Shown here one piece after another: positions 7,571 to 15,190 of a DNA stretch of 23,094 nucleotides. The stretch lies in the IMG/VR virus record IMGVR_UViG_3300038701_000686, positions 1 through 23,094 of that record; one strand, given 5' to 3'. The notes below the pieces were generated by a model. It was not told the DNA's origin. It searched no databases and worked only from the letters and a program-made list of their open reading frames with translations. This DNA is from a virus. How positions within the stretch are numbered: position 1 is the stretch's first letter; each line of letters starts with the position of its first letter. Made by a program: the position numbers and the translations under genes.

Positions 7571-9546
7571 TCATCTCCCCCCATAGCCTGCCCCATATAA
7601 GCGCCCAATATTCCAACATACTGTGATATATCATCCTTAATAGCAGGGTTGTTTACAGCGACCTCTTCAAGTCTTTTTAAAGTAGTTCTAAAAGTTCCGC
7701 GATTTATTGGTTGGTCAGCCGCCTTAGCTAGCGTCTTAACAAAACCCTCATTGGTTAGTAACCTTGCACTCACATTAGCCCCAGCGCCAGTAGCTATTGC
7801 CGTTCCAGGATCAACAGCTCCCAAAGCTAACAGTCCAATATTACCTAAATTATCTGCGGTTCTACTCGTATTAGTAAACTCTTGCGAGTCCCTTAAGGTT
7901 CTACTTACATCCGCTAGTTTATCTAAAGATTTTCTATATTGCCCACCAGCCTTACCAAATATAATATTTTTACCCTCTGGTGTAATATTCCCGTAATCAC
8001 TAACAAATCTAGCCACGCTAAACTCACCATCTCTACTGCGACCCATTTGCTGAACTACAGCATCTCTTACTAACCCCCTGTCTTTTTTTGGCACCGCATT
8101 TAATAACTTAGATGCTTTAACATCGCCAACCTTAGTAGATGATTTTAATTGGTTAAATATAAGGCCAGGGTCTGAGTCTTTACCAATATATTTTATTAGC
8201 CTTTTTTCAATTTTATCAATTCCTTCGCGATAAAAGTCATTAGCGTTATCAAAAGCTTTTATAGCAGCTGGTCCTTTAGACTCGGCTAAAGTTCTCATGT
8301 CGTCACTTAACGCAGAATATACCCTTTTAGCAAGGGCGTTGTCTTGCCCAGTTATAGTGTTTTGTTTTATTAAACTACCAACATCTGTGCGATACGCCTC
8401 TAATGCGTTATAAGGTAATCCGCCATCCGCTGCATCCCCAGCTATATCTTGAAGTTTCCTAAATGCTGCATTACTTTGTCTACTTGCTTGTAAATTAGGT
8501 TGACCAGAGAATTTAGCAATTTCACTATTAAATAAATTTTTCGCATTAGCAACATCACCAACATCATCAGGCTTTATATACCTGCCCAGTCTAGTGTACA
8601 ACTTTTTAGATACGTCCTGAAATTTATCAACAAAACCCCTTATACCCTCTTGTATAACTTCACCTGCTTGCTGACCTGTTACAGCGCCTTGCTGCTTAGA
8701 GAGTTTTTCAACCCCCCTCTCTATGCCAACTAATGTTTCATCTATGTTGTTCGTAATGACAGATGTTGAACCTAACGTGCCTTTTAATATACTACCAACC
8801 CTCTTAATAGTTGGGCTGCCAGTTACAGCTAATAAAGAAGGTTTGACACCCGATTCAGTGAAATTTTTAACAACCACAGGGTTAACTTTAAATAGAGACT
8901 CTGCAATTTTCTTTACAGGCTGCGCAACACCATCCGCAAAATTAGAAACCTTGCTCGCAATAAAAGGAGTCGCCTTTTCAAACACTTTAGCGCTTACAGG
9001 CGCAAGAACCGCTCCAGTAACAGCGTTCCGCAATATCTGCTCTGTACTTTCTTTCTCTCCAAGCCCTGCCGCCTCAACAGCTCCAGTTGCAGATAAAGCC
9101 GTAGGAGTCGCAGCCCTCCCTAAGTTAGCACCTCTAGCAGCGGTTTGTGCGCCTTTAAATAAAGCGCCACCCGTAGGTAAGCTACCCGCTATCTCAGTAG
9201 TGGCCGCTATAACAGGAGATTCTTCTCTTAATTGCTCTCTGCGTCCCGTTACATCACCTCTAGCCTCTTCAAATAACTGACCAAACGTCTTATCTTCAAC
9301 GCCCGCAGCCTTTGCAAAAGCAGCCCCTAATGCCGGGACTAAGAAGTCACTAGCACCAATTGTGGCACCCCTAGTTAATGACTCAGTCACTGCTTGCCCC
9401 GTTTCTAATGGGGGTTGCTCTACTTCTTGTGGTTGTTGTTTGAATTGACTGGCTGCGAAGCGTAAAACTTGGTTTTGCGTTGCGTAATCTGGAGCCTCAA
9501 CTTCAAAAACACTACCGTCAGGCGCTTCAACTTCAAATGTAGCCAT
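7567..9546 (-). CDS. Large internal virion / DNA-ejection protein (P22 gp16-like position)
   Basis: The 659-aa product opens with a doubled FEVEAPDGSVFEVEAPD motif that I know from the start of other phage ejection-type proteins. It then has long Gly/Ala-rich, weakly hydrophobic stretches (IGASDFLVPALGAAFAKAAG; GSLPTGGALFKGAQTAARGA; and near the C-terminus LLALGAVDPGTAIATGAGA) that could insert into a membrane, alternating with charged helical parts. It is the third of three consecutive genes between the tail hub and the fibres, where P22 carries gp7, gp20 and gp16. Such proteins are packaged and ejected to form a channel for DNA across the envelope. I see no lysozyme or transglycosylase motif, so peptidoglycan cutting is not supported. 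Confidence 0.72.
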   Translation of the reverse strand: MATFEVEAPDGSVFEVEAPDYATQNQVLRFAASQFKQQPQEVEQPPLETGQAVTESLTRGATIGASDFLVPALGAAFAKAAGVEDKTFGQLFEEARGDVTGRREQLREESPVIAATTEIAGSLPTGGALFKGAQTAARGANLGRAATPTALSATGAVEAAGLGEKESTEQILRNAVTGAVLAPVSAKVFEKATPFIASKVSNFADGVAQPVKKIAESLFKVNPVVVKNFTESGVKPSLLAVTGSPTIKRVGSILKGTLGSTSVITNNIDETLVGIERGVEKLSKQQGAVTGQQAGEVIQEGIRGFVDKFQDVSKKLYTRLGRYIKPDDVGDVANAKNLFNSEIAKFSGQPNLQASRQSNAAFRKLQDIAGDAADGGLPYNALEAYRTDVGSLIKQNTITGQDNALAKRVYSALSDDMRTLAESKGPAAIKAFDNANDFYREGIDKIEKRLIKYIGKDSDPGLIFNQLKSSTKVGDVKASKLLNAVPKKDRGLVRDAVVQQMGRSRDGEFSVARFVSDYGNITPEGKNIIFGKAGGQYRKSLDKLADVSRTLRDSQEFTNTSRTADNLGNIGLLALGAVDPGTAIATGAGANVSARLLTNEGFVKTLAKAADQPINRGTFRTTLKRLEEVAVNNPAIKDDISQYVGILGAYMGQAMGGDE

Positions 9547-10595
9547 TATTTTCGACCCTTTATTTTAAAACCCTCAAACTCATTAACACTAGGAGTCTCA
9601 TCTGTTTTGTTTTCACCAGCAGCTCCCACCTCTATCACAACATTATCTGGCGATACTTTTGCACTTTCAGCTAACTTTCTAAACGTAGTATTGGTTTGCT
9701 CTTGTTGTGCCTCAGCAGTGGTAAATAACTTGTTTGACCTATCAAGGAAGTCGCCACGCTGCGCCTCTCCCAGTCTTTCACCCCTAATCACGTTATTGTA
9801 CTTGGCTAATATTCTACCATCAACACCAGCGGCATTTTGGGCGGTTGCAAATTCACCCTCTCGAACCGTAGAGCCAGGGTCAAGTAATTTCATATAGTTA
9901 AAAATCAAAGCCAAATCGCCAGCCGCTGATGGGTCTTCCGCGGATGCGTTGATACGATTGAAAGCGTCTCTTTGTTTAATAAATTCGCCTGACATTTTTG
10001 TAAATTCTTTTCTTAAGTCACCCTCTATCTTAACCCTATCCTCATCTGGTAACTCTCCGATACCCTCACTTTCCTTGTTTATCTTCTTAATTTCAGCGTC
10101 AAGCTTCTCTATTTCTTTTTTGTTCTTCAACTCTTTCCGTTTAAGCTCACCTTGCTTAAGGCCAAACTCCCTGTTAAACTGCTCGTCTCTTGAATCCAAA
10201 CCCTCACGCTGCAAATCCAAACCCTCACGCTGCAAACTTAAGTCTTCCTCACGCTCTATACGCTTTCTTTCAGCTTCTGCTTTGGATATTGCGCCTTCGG
10301 TTCTGCCTCTTTCGGCTCCCGTCTCTTGAAGTGTCTTAGCGCCAAAGAATGCAGCTATACCTCGCGCTAATGGATGCGCATTTCTATCATTTGCTTGTGA
10401 AAGTAAGTTTTTTGCTAATGCCTCTCTAGTATCTATTTGAGCCAAAGGAACTAAACCAGCTACCCTCTGCGGCTGCTGCTTAAGAGCTTGAATTAGTATG
10501 CCACTCTCTTCTTGCGCAATCGGTTGCGACGCTAAGGGTTGTTGCGGTTGTTGTGTTCTAGTTAAAAACTCGCCTAAGAAATTTCTATCCTGCAT
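9546..10595 (-). CDS. Internal virion / ejection protein with coiled coil
   Basis: The 349-aa protein has a Q/P-rich N-terminus (TQQPQQPLASQPIAQ), a long charged coiled coil at about residues 95-175 that includes an exact heptad duplication (LQREGLD twice), and a conserved-looking C-terminal half with ALIFNYMKLLDPGSTVREGE, FATAQNAAGVDGRI and RGERLGEAQRGDFLDRS. That C-terminal block recurs in phage virion proteins that I have seen annotated as internal or structural proteins of short-tailed phages. It is the middle of three ejection-type genes and couples to both neighbours by TAATG overlaps. No membrane segment is obvious. The virion role is inferred from the family block and order and is fairly sure; the exact function is not. 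Confidence 0.72.
   Translation of the reverse strand: MQDRNFLGEFLTRTQQPQQPLASQPIAQEESGILIQALKQQPQRVAGLVPLAQIDTREALAKNLLSQANDRNAHPLARGIAAFFGAKTLQETGAERGRTEGAISKAEAERKRIEREEDLSLQREGLDLQREGLDSRDEQFNREFGLKQGELKRKELKNKKEIEKLDAEIKKINKESEGIGELPDEDRVKIEGDLRKEFTKMSGEFIKQRDAFNRINASAEDPSAAGDLALIFNYMKLLDPGSTVREGEFATAQNAAGVDGRILAKYNNVIRGERLGEAQRGDFLDRSNKLFTTAEAQQEQTNTTFRKLAESAKVSPDNVVIEVGAAGENKTDETPSVNEFEGFKIKGRK
10193..10234. repeat. Exact 21-bp tandem duplication in coding sequence
   Basis: The unit at 10193-10213 is repeated without mismatch at 10214-10234. It is in frame and encodes LQREGLD twice inside the coiled coil of the 349-aa virion protein, so the duplication adds exactly one heptad (seven residues) and keeps the coiled-coil register. 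Identity at every base suggests recent origin by slippage. Confidence 0.9.
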
Positions 10596-11491
10596 TAGAA
10601 AAGCCCTCCACCAACAGCACCAAATATAGAGCTGCCAATATCACCAATAAACTGTCTATTTTGATTCACTTGCCCTTGCTGGAAATTTGCACTACCCAAC
10701 TGATTAGCAAAACCTTGATTTATTATCCCAGCCACATCCACCGTTGGCGCATTGAATGGCTGGAACGGAGCGGCAAAGCCACCCAATGCTCCTATTTCCC
10801 CGAACTGCTGCGCTCTTTGTTGCTGCTCAAGATTCGATAGTGCTAATTGCTCATTAACTTCCTGCCCTCTCAATGCTGCTGTTAAGGACGCAAGTCTATT
10901 TTGCTCTGCACGTCCTGCGCCAATAGCTCCAAACGCTAAGTCTTGCCTTCTATCCCCTACGCTCTGGTCAAATCTTTCTAATTCTTTCTGGGCAGCTTCA
11001 CTAGTTAGTGGTAACCCTCTGTCTGCTAAGTTCTGTATTAAATCTCTACGCTCTTGCTGAATTATTGGGTCTAACCTACGCTCACCAGCTTCAAATGTCT
11101 CTTGCTCTATTCTCAAAGCGTCATCTGCAAAATCACCACCTAATGGCGTCTGGATGCCTGCCTCTATATCTTGTGCAGTTCTAAACCCACTTAAGTCATC
11201 ACCACCTAATTGCCCCAATAACGATAATGCTAAGGCCTCACGACCAGTTCTAAACTCTTTTTGAAAGGGTGATTCAGTAACTCGTAAACCTTCAGCGCCC
11301 TCTCTTGCTATAAATTCACCACCCTCGCCTATAGTTCCAAATTCCAAATTTCCTGTTGGTGTGATTTGAAATAACTGATTAGCACGCTTTTGCTGTTCAA
11401 TTGTTGAGTTTACATCAGGAGCCTGTGGGGCTGCTGGTTCCTCCCCGAATATATCGAAAGGATTAATAATATCTTCTACTATTCCGACCAT
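10595..11491 (-). CDS. Virion protein, first of three ejection-type proteins
   Basis: The 298-aa product starts with a short hydrophobic patch (MVGIVEDIINPFDIFG), a proline/alanine linker, then a block beginning IEQQKRANQLFQITPTGNLEFGTIG that I know from podovirus virion proteins (ANrl.q.TPfGnl). A helical Q/E/R-rich middle follows (ERRDLIQNLADRGLPLTSEA, EAQKELERFD). The C-terminus is Gly/Phe/Gln-rich and ends DIGSSIFGAVGGGLF, a weakly hydrophobic tail. Size and order match P22 gp7, but I cannot show homology. The start overlaps the GNAT gene by 13 bases and has GGAGAG as RBS. It is likely packaged in the head and ejected with DNA, or part of the tail tip. Confidence 0.7.
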   Translation of the reverse strand: MVGIVEDIINPFDIFGEEPAAPQAPDVNSTIEQQKRANQLFQITPTGNLEFGTIGEGGEFIAREGAEGLRVTESPFQKEFRTGREALALSLLGQLGGDDLSGFRTAQDIEAGIQTPLGGDFADDALRIEQETFEAGERRLDPIIQQERRDLIQNLADRGLPLTSEAAQKELERFDQSVGDRRQDLAFGAIGAGRAEQNRLASLTAALRGQEVNEQLALSNLEQQQRAQQFGEIGALGGFAAPFQPFNAPTVDVAGIINQGFANQLGSANFQQGQVNQNRQFIGDIGSSIFGAVGGGLF

Positions 11492-11949
11492 CTACTACTC
11501 TCCCAATCTTCTCTTAATAGAGAGAATTGCATTATATTTTCAATTCCAGATGGTTTTCTTAAGATTCCTTCAAGGGTAAAACCAGCCAGTTTAACTAATC
11601 TTACCGCTTGGCGATTACTCGGGTGAGTCACTGCGGTGAGTCTATTATAACATGTATCTTTGAAAAATAAAGATAAAATTAACTTAATAACTTTTATTGG
11701 ATTCCAATCATTACGAAAAGAAGCTATTGAAACGCTAGCCTCTTGTAGATTTATATTATGTTGCTTGTATTCAAGACATGAATGAAAAGCCCACGCAACA
11801 ACAGGCTCCCCATCTTTTATTACCCCATAACATCTAAGTTTCGTGTAATCAATCGTATCGGGTAAGGCTTTATTTAGTAAGCCACCCCAATAAGAGTTGT
11901 CATTTAAATCATTCTTTGCACTTCTAGGTTTATATTCGTTCCTAACCAT
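11479..11949 (-). CDS. GNAT-family acetyltransferase-like protein in tail module
   Basis: The 156-aa protein ends in a clear GNAT C-terminal half: YNRLTAVTHPSNRQAVRLVKLAGFTLEGILRK at about residues 101-132, the N..a..L.e..GF..EG..R pattern of RimJ/RimL-type enzymes. The beta strands before it (LRCYGVIKDGEPVVAWAFH) fit the N-terminal half. The usual acetyl-CoA pyrophosphate loop (R/Q-x-x-G-x-G/A) is not visible; the segment NDWNPIKVIKLILSLFF stands where it should be. Similar proteins occur among podovirus head-tail genes. The gene overlaps the tail hub gene upstream by 46 bases and the next virion gene by 13, so it is co-expressed with virion assembly. It may modify a virion or host protein, or be a non-catalytic structural relative. 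Confidence 0.72.
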   Translation of the reverse strand: MVRNEYKPRSAKNDLNDNSYWGGLLNKALPDTIDYTKLRCYGVIKDGEPVVAWAFHSCLEYKQHNINLQEASVSIASFRNDWNPIKVIKLILSLFFKDTCYNRLTAVTHPSNRQAVRLVKLAGFTLEGILRKPSGIENIMQFSLLREDWESSRWSE

Positions 11950-13433
11950 CTAAATTGCGCTCCTTGAATACTAAATTGTATCGTTGTAGATAAAGAACGG
12001 CCAGTTCCAGCAACTGAAAATTTAACGTTCCTAGCGGCGCTTGCACCAGCCCATTCAGCAGTATCCCATTCTGATGTGTCCCAGTCTGGTCCTATAGGCT
12101 CGCTAGTTGCGGTGTTTTGCACCTCTTTATCAATATAGTCATAACCAATCTCAGCTCCTAAAGTAGAGCTTCCATCAAACAAGTAAGTTATAGTTAAGTT
12201 TCTTACGTTTTTAATTTGCGCTATCCCGAGGGTGCTATAAGCTTGCTGGCCAAGGCAGTCTATATTAGAGCCGTTATCATCGAAGCCACTATCCCCTTTA
12301 AAGACAACACCATCACCACCGAAATACAACCCATTATTAAAAGAGCCGAACACCGTAGCGTTCCAACCTATAAATTTACTTGGCGCTTGCGTTTGAAAAA
12401 CTTGCACATATTGAAAGAAGTTGCTGCCATCTACCTCTGGTACATTAACAACTAACCAACCTTTGTTGTTATATACTGACAACTGCCAGTCACTATTATT
12501 TCCATAAGTATTAAATGCCTCTCTAATAGCACCACCCAACTTCGACGGCTTAAGTAAAACGGAGCCTGTTTCTGTTGATGCGTTTATAGTATCACTTAAC
12601 GCAACTATATCCTGTCTGGTTAAGACAACAATATCACCAGCAAACTCAATAGCTGAACGTTTGTTTATTGGAGCTGGTATGAAATAGCGCCCAACTAAAG
12701 CCCAGTTAGCAGCAGTTCCTGGGTCATTGCCCTGGTAAACTATAACCTCGCCAGTATCAAGTATAAAGCAAGCGTAATCATCTGGGCCACTACCACCATC
12801 TCTTGAGATGCTTTTCATTATTAGTAGATTGCCACCAGTTTTAGATACTTCATTTAACGGGAATTTAGCAAATGCACCTTGCACAGCGTTGGTCGCACCG
12901 TAATAAAAGTTACTAGTGTCGGTATCCCAAACGTACATTCGGCTTTTATGGACATTTATTCCATCTACATTAGACGGGCCATCGGTATTTAAATCCCCTG
13001 AATAAACAGCGTCAGTAGATGTTGAGCCGTTGTAAATTTGAGGGGTATCTGCGCCATTAACCAAAACCATTGAACCACTCAATTGAGCGCTCTCAAAGTC
13101 TGTGTTAGTAAAGCCAGTCTTTACACTAGTGGCTGTACCTCCACCCGTTCCAAAGCTGTATAAAACAGTCCCAGCGCCCACTACTAATTGTTTAGTTGAT
13201 GCGTTCACATACTCTGATAAATGATTGACAGTACCAGTCATGCCCGTTCCAAAGCTTGTGTAACCTAATCTAGAAGCCACGCCATCAGGTTCTGATATTA
13301 GGTTCTGAAACTGTACAGCGTCTGTTATTGGCATACTAGAACGACTTTCTCTTGTATTAAGGCCACCCGATGGAACAGGAATTTCAGCCTGCCTAGATGT
13401 ACCTCCAAGTTGTTGAACTACAGCTTCCCTCAT
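11904..13433 (-). CDS. Tail hub / packaged-DNA stabilisation protein (P22 gp10-like)
   Basis: The 509-aa protein starts with a short region followed by IPVPSGGLNTRESRSSMPITDAVQFQNL, a motif typical of phage tail hub or nozzle proteins of short-tailed phages (SGGLNtr....i...A....N....dG...RpG). The rest is beta-rich with repeated strand-turn units (GTVLYSFGTGG, RMYVWDTDTSNFYYG, GEVIVYQGNDP, GWLVVNVPEVDG), as expected for a beta-propeller. It would close the portal-adaptor channel after packaging and form the base for fibres. Order directly after the gp11-like adaptor agrees. The start overlaps the adaptor stop (ATGA). I cannot show homology to P22 gp10 by eye; a T7 gp12-like nozzle is the close alternative. 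Confidence 0.75.
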   Translation of the reverse strand: MREAVVQQLGGTSRQAEIPVPSGGLNTRESRSSMPITDAVQFQNLISEPDGVASRLGYTSFGTGMTGTVNHLSEYVNASTKQLVVGAGTVLYSFGTGGGTATSVKTGFTNTDFESAQLSGSMVLVNGADTPQIYNGSTSTDAVYSGDLNTDGPSNVDGINVHKSRMYVWDTDTSNFYYGATNAVQGAFAKFPLNEVSKTGGNLLIMKSISRDGGSGPDDYACFILDTGEVIVYQGNDPGTAANWALVGRYFIPAPINKRSAIEFAGDIVVLTRQDIVALSDTINASTETGSVLLKPSKLGGAIREAFNTYGNNSDWQLSVYNNKGWLVVNVPEVDGSNFFQYVQVFQTQAPSKFIGWNATVFGSFNNGLYFGGDGVVFKGDSGFDDNGSNIDCLGQQAYSTLGIAQIKNVRNLTITYLFDGSSTLGAEIGYDYIDKEVQNTATSEPIGPDWDTSEWDTAEWAGASAARNVKFSVAGTGRSLSTTIQFSIQGAQFRWLGTNINLEVQRMI

Positions 13434-14137
13434 TGGCCAACTCCTGTATCTGGTAGGTTAGGGTTTCTAGTGTTTATATTATACTTAGGTCCTATAATCC
13501 TACTTGGAGTTTCACTGGCAACTAAATCTGCACGCGCATCCTCGAACTCTTTAAGCTCAACCGCGGCTGGTAGTCCGTCACCAGCTTTTAACTCATACTT
13601 AAGGCCTAATTCCATTAAGAACTCAGGGAATTTTACCAAATCATCGTCAGACGTAAAAGTAGATTTACTAGTAGCGCCCGTTGAGTCCGTAATCCATTGG
13701 TTAGATATATAGTTAAATACAATAGTACTACCCGTCTGGTCAGGTGTAATAAGTATGTTATTTGCCTGCTCCCTATAGTATCGTATAATACCCACGTTGG
13801 TAACAACAGAGCTTTTTAAAACTTGCCACTCTTGCGGAGTAACTAACCCCATTTTTCTATAGTTAGTTCTATCCCAGTCAGTATCATTAATATACCTAAG
13901 AAAATCACCATCACTAAATACACTAGACCTAGCATAGCTACCACTGCCATCGGTAACGAAAGTTTCTTCTTTCTGTAGGACTTGCCAATCATGCATAGCT
14001 GACAATTTCTTACCAACTTTATTAAGGAGCGCTAAAGCTTTCTTAACGTATTTATCGCTATTCCCCACTACTGTTACTGGTTCCTCTCCCAGTAGTGTTT
14101 CGTTTGTTACGTTTTGTATTATTGTTAGTAGGCTCAT
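13430..14137 (-). CDS. Head-tail adaptor (T7 gp11 / P22 gp4-like)
   Basis: The 235-aa product fits known podovirus adaptor proteins: a helical N-terminus (LLTIIQNVTNETLLG, then VKKALALLNKVGKKLSAMHDW), and a beta sandwich with FRY/RYYREQANNILITP, TGSTIVFNYISNQWI and FPEFLMELGLKYELKAGDG. The pattern of an Ala/Leu helix ending in .DW....K followed by RY.......p......I.F.Y. is what I know from the gp11/gp4-like family. It forms a ring under the portal and joins the tail hub. It follows a 192-aa gene with an 80-base overlap and couples to the hub gene by ATGA. The start chosen gives the family's usual N-terminus despite this overlap. Confidence 0.78.
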   Translation of the reverse strand: MSLLTIIQNVTNETLLGEEPVTVVGNSDKYVKKALALLNKVGKKLSAMHDWQVLQKEETFVTDGSGSYARSSVFSDGDFLRYINDTDWDRTNYRKMGLVTPQEWQVLKSSVVTNVGIIRYYREQANNILITPDQTGSTIVFNYISNQWITDSTGATSKSTFTSDDDLVKFPEFLMELGLKYELKAGDGLPAAVELKEFEDARADLVASETPSRIIGPKYNINTRNPNLPDTGVGQ

Positions 14138-14636
14138 TGTTGCCCTCCTCTAAAAGATTTATCTTTTTTTCAAGTTCCTTTATCTTCTTCTCTAGTTCTT
14201 TAGTGTAGCCATCGCCTTTTAAAAACTTTTCAGCGCTTTTAACTAACTCCCTACCTTCAAATAGATTCTTTATTGCCTTCTCATGTAAGTTGGATAACTG
14301 CTCAATAGTCTCTACCTTTATAGCCTTTAAGTTTGCAGCCTGCGCTGGGCTTATACCTGGTAGTACATCAACAGGTGTTCCGTTCGCTAGGCTCTCTTGT
14401 TTATTTATGTAATTATTCCACTGATACTCGAAACGCTCTTTATCCTCTTCTCTAACCTTCCTACTTACCTCGCTTGTTCTATCACCTGGTATTTTAATGT
14501 TAATCCAATCAACATCCTCATATACTTGTCTACCTTCTTGCTCACTTTTAAATTTATTATGAATAGCTTTTTTGTGAAACTTTACCGCTAAAAACTTATC
14601 TTCTTCTGGGTTAAACTTTGATTTATTATTAAACAT
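14058..14636 (-). CDS. Hypothetical head/neck protein with HhH-like segment and coiled coil
   Basis: The 192-aa product begins MFNNKSKFNPEEDKFLAVKF, with a charged region that includes KFKSEQEGRQVYED and WINIKIPGDRTSEV, then ERFEYQWNNYINKQESLANGTPV. Residues about 94-141 (LPGISPAQAANLKAIKVETIEQLS...GRELVKSAEKFL) resemble a helix-hairpin-helix-like fold seen in small proteins encoded between capsid and neck genes in related phages. A lysine/glutamate coiled coil follows at about 146-165, then an N/T/R-rich tail. The last 80 bases overlap the adaptor gene in another frame, so the tail is overprinted. It may be a minor head protein or an assembly factor. ACGGAGC serves as RBS. Function is unknown. 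Confidence 0.65.
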   Translation of the reverse strand: MFNNKSKFNPEEDKFLAVKFHKKAIHNKFKSEQEGRQVYEDVDWINIKIPGDRTSEVSRKVREEDKERFEYQWNNYINKQESLANGTPVDVLPGISPAQAANLKAIKVETIEQLSNLHEKAIKNLFEGRELVKSAEKFLKGDGYTKELEKKIKELEKKINLLEEGNNEPTNNNTKRNKRNTTGRGTSNSSGE

Positions 14637-14662
14637 TTTTTGCTCCGTTCTGTTTAAATTGA

Positions 14663-14691
14663 TAAAAGGTAGGAGCTAAAAAGCCCCTACC
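14663..14691 (-). terminator. Terminator-like hairpin after cement gene
   Basis: On the minus strand GGTAGGGGC and AGCTCCTACC (arms 14683-14691 and 14668-14676) form a stem of about nine pairs with one G-T, a T-rich loop, and a TTTTA run straight after (14663-14667). It lies between the cement gene and the 192-aa gene. As neck and tail genes lie downstream on the same strand with no strong promoter that I can see between, it is probably a partial terminator that raises head-gene dosage relative to tail genes, or an RNA-processing hairpin. Confidence 0.65.
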
Positions 14692-14698
14692 CCGTATA

Positions 14699-15166
14699 TT
14701 AGTGTACGAAATCGCACATAATTATATTAGCACTTGCATCAATTGCTCTTGCGCAAATATCAGTATTTGCAGCCGTAGCAACGTTAACATCAAGTGTACC
14801 ATCAGTCGCCCCTGTTGGAGTTAAAGCGTCACCATCAGCGCCAGCAGTTAGTGCTATACTAAGAGTAGCTAAACCCTTAACCTGCACCCAACCATAAGAA
14901 CCGTCAGTTAGAGACGCTTGTAACACACCAGCACCAACCTCATCACTATCCGATAAGTCAGATGTAACGATAGTGCCAGTTGCATCACCAACAGCAACTG
15001 TAGCATAGTATGCAACTTCACCAGCAACACCTGCAACAGCAGCTGTACCAGCTTCGTACTTTACGTACTTGTAGACCTTACCGCTATCTTGTTGTGCTAG
15101 CTCACCAAGCTTAAAAGCTGGCGTACTATCGATGGCAGTTAATTCTACTCCTATTTGATATCCCAT
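14699..15166 (-). CDS. Head decoration / capsid cement protein
   Basis: The 155-aa protein is small, rich in A, G, T, V and D, and reads as an all-beta barrel: EVAYYATVAVGDATGTIVTSD, then ...VLQASLTDGSYGWVQVKG. The ...G.A...L.. and YGWVQVkG..... motifs are typical of the lambda gpD-like / phage cement family that I know to lie directly next to the major capsid gene. It stabilises the expanded head by binding capsid trimers or the capsid surface. It follows the capsid gene by 24 bases and has the strongest ribosome-binding site in the window, as expected for a protein needed in hundreds of copies. It is followed by a terminator-like hairpin. Confidence 0.78.
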   Translation of the reverse strand: MGYQIGVELTAIDSTPAFKLGELAQQDSGKVYKYVKYEAGTAAVAGVAGEVAYYATVAVGDATGTIVTSDLSDSDEVGAGVLQASLTDGSYGWVQVKGLATLSIALTAGADGDALTPTGATDGTLDVNVATAANTDICARAIDASANIIMCDFVH

Positions 15167-15180
15167 TGTATATCTCCTTT
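15167..15180 (-). promoter_or_regulatory. Strong ribosome-binding site of cement gene
   Basis: On the minus strand AAAGGAGATATACA stands directly before ATG. This is nearly the Shine-Dalgarno leader of T7 gene 10 (AAGGAGATATACAT). An AT-rich TTAA-repeat stretch lies just upstream, which should keep the site unpaired. This fits very high expression of a capsid-surface protein. Confidence 0.85.
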
Positions 15181-15190
15181 AATTAATTAA

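Noticed and set aside
8723-9280. 185-codon open frame on the plus strand inside the 659-aa ejection gene
   Set aside because: It is antisense to a well-supported gene, has no RBS and gives a composition that mirrors the opposite strand.
9490-9546. N-terminal doubled FEVEAPD motif as a novel repeat
   Set aside because: The same doubled start is familiar from other phage ejection-type proteins, so it is a family trait.
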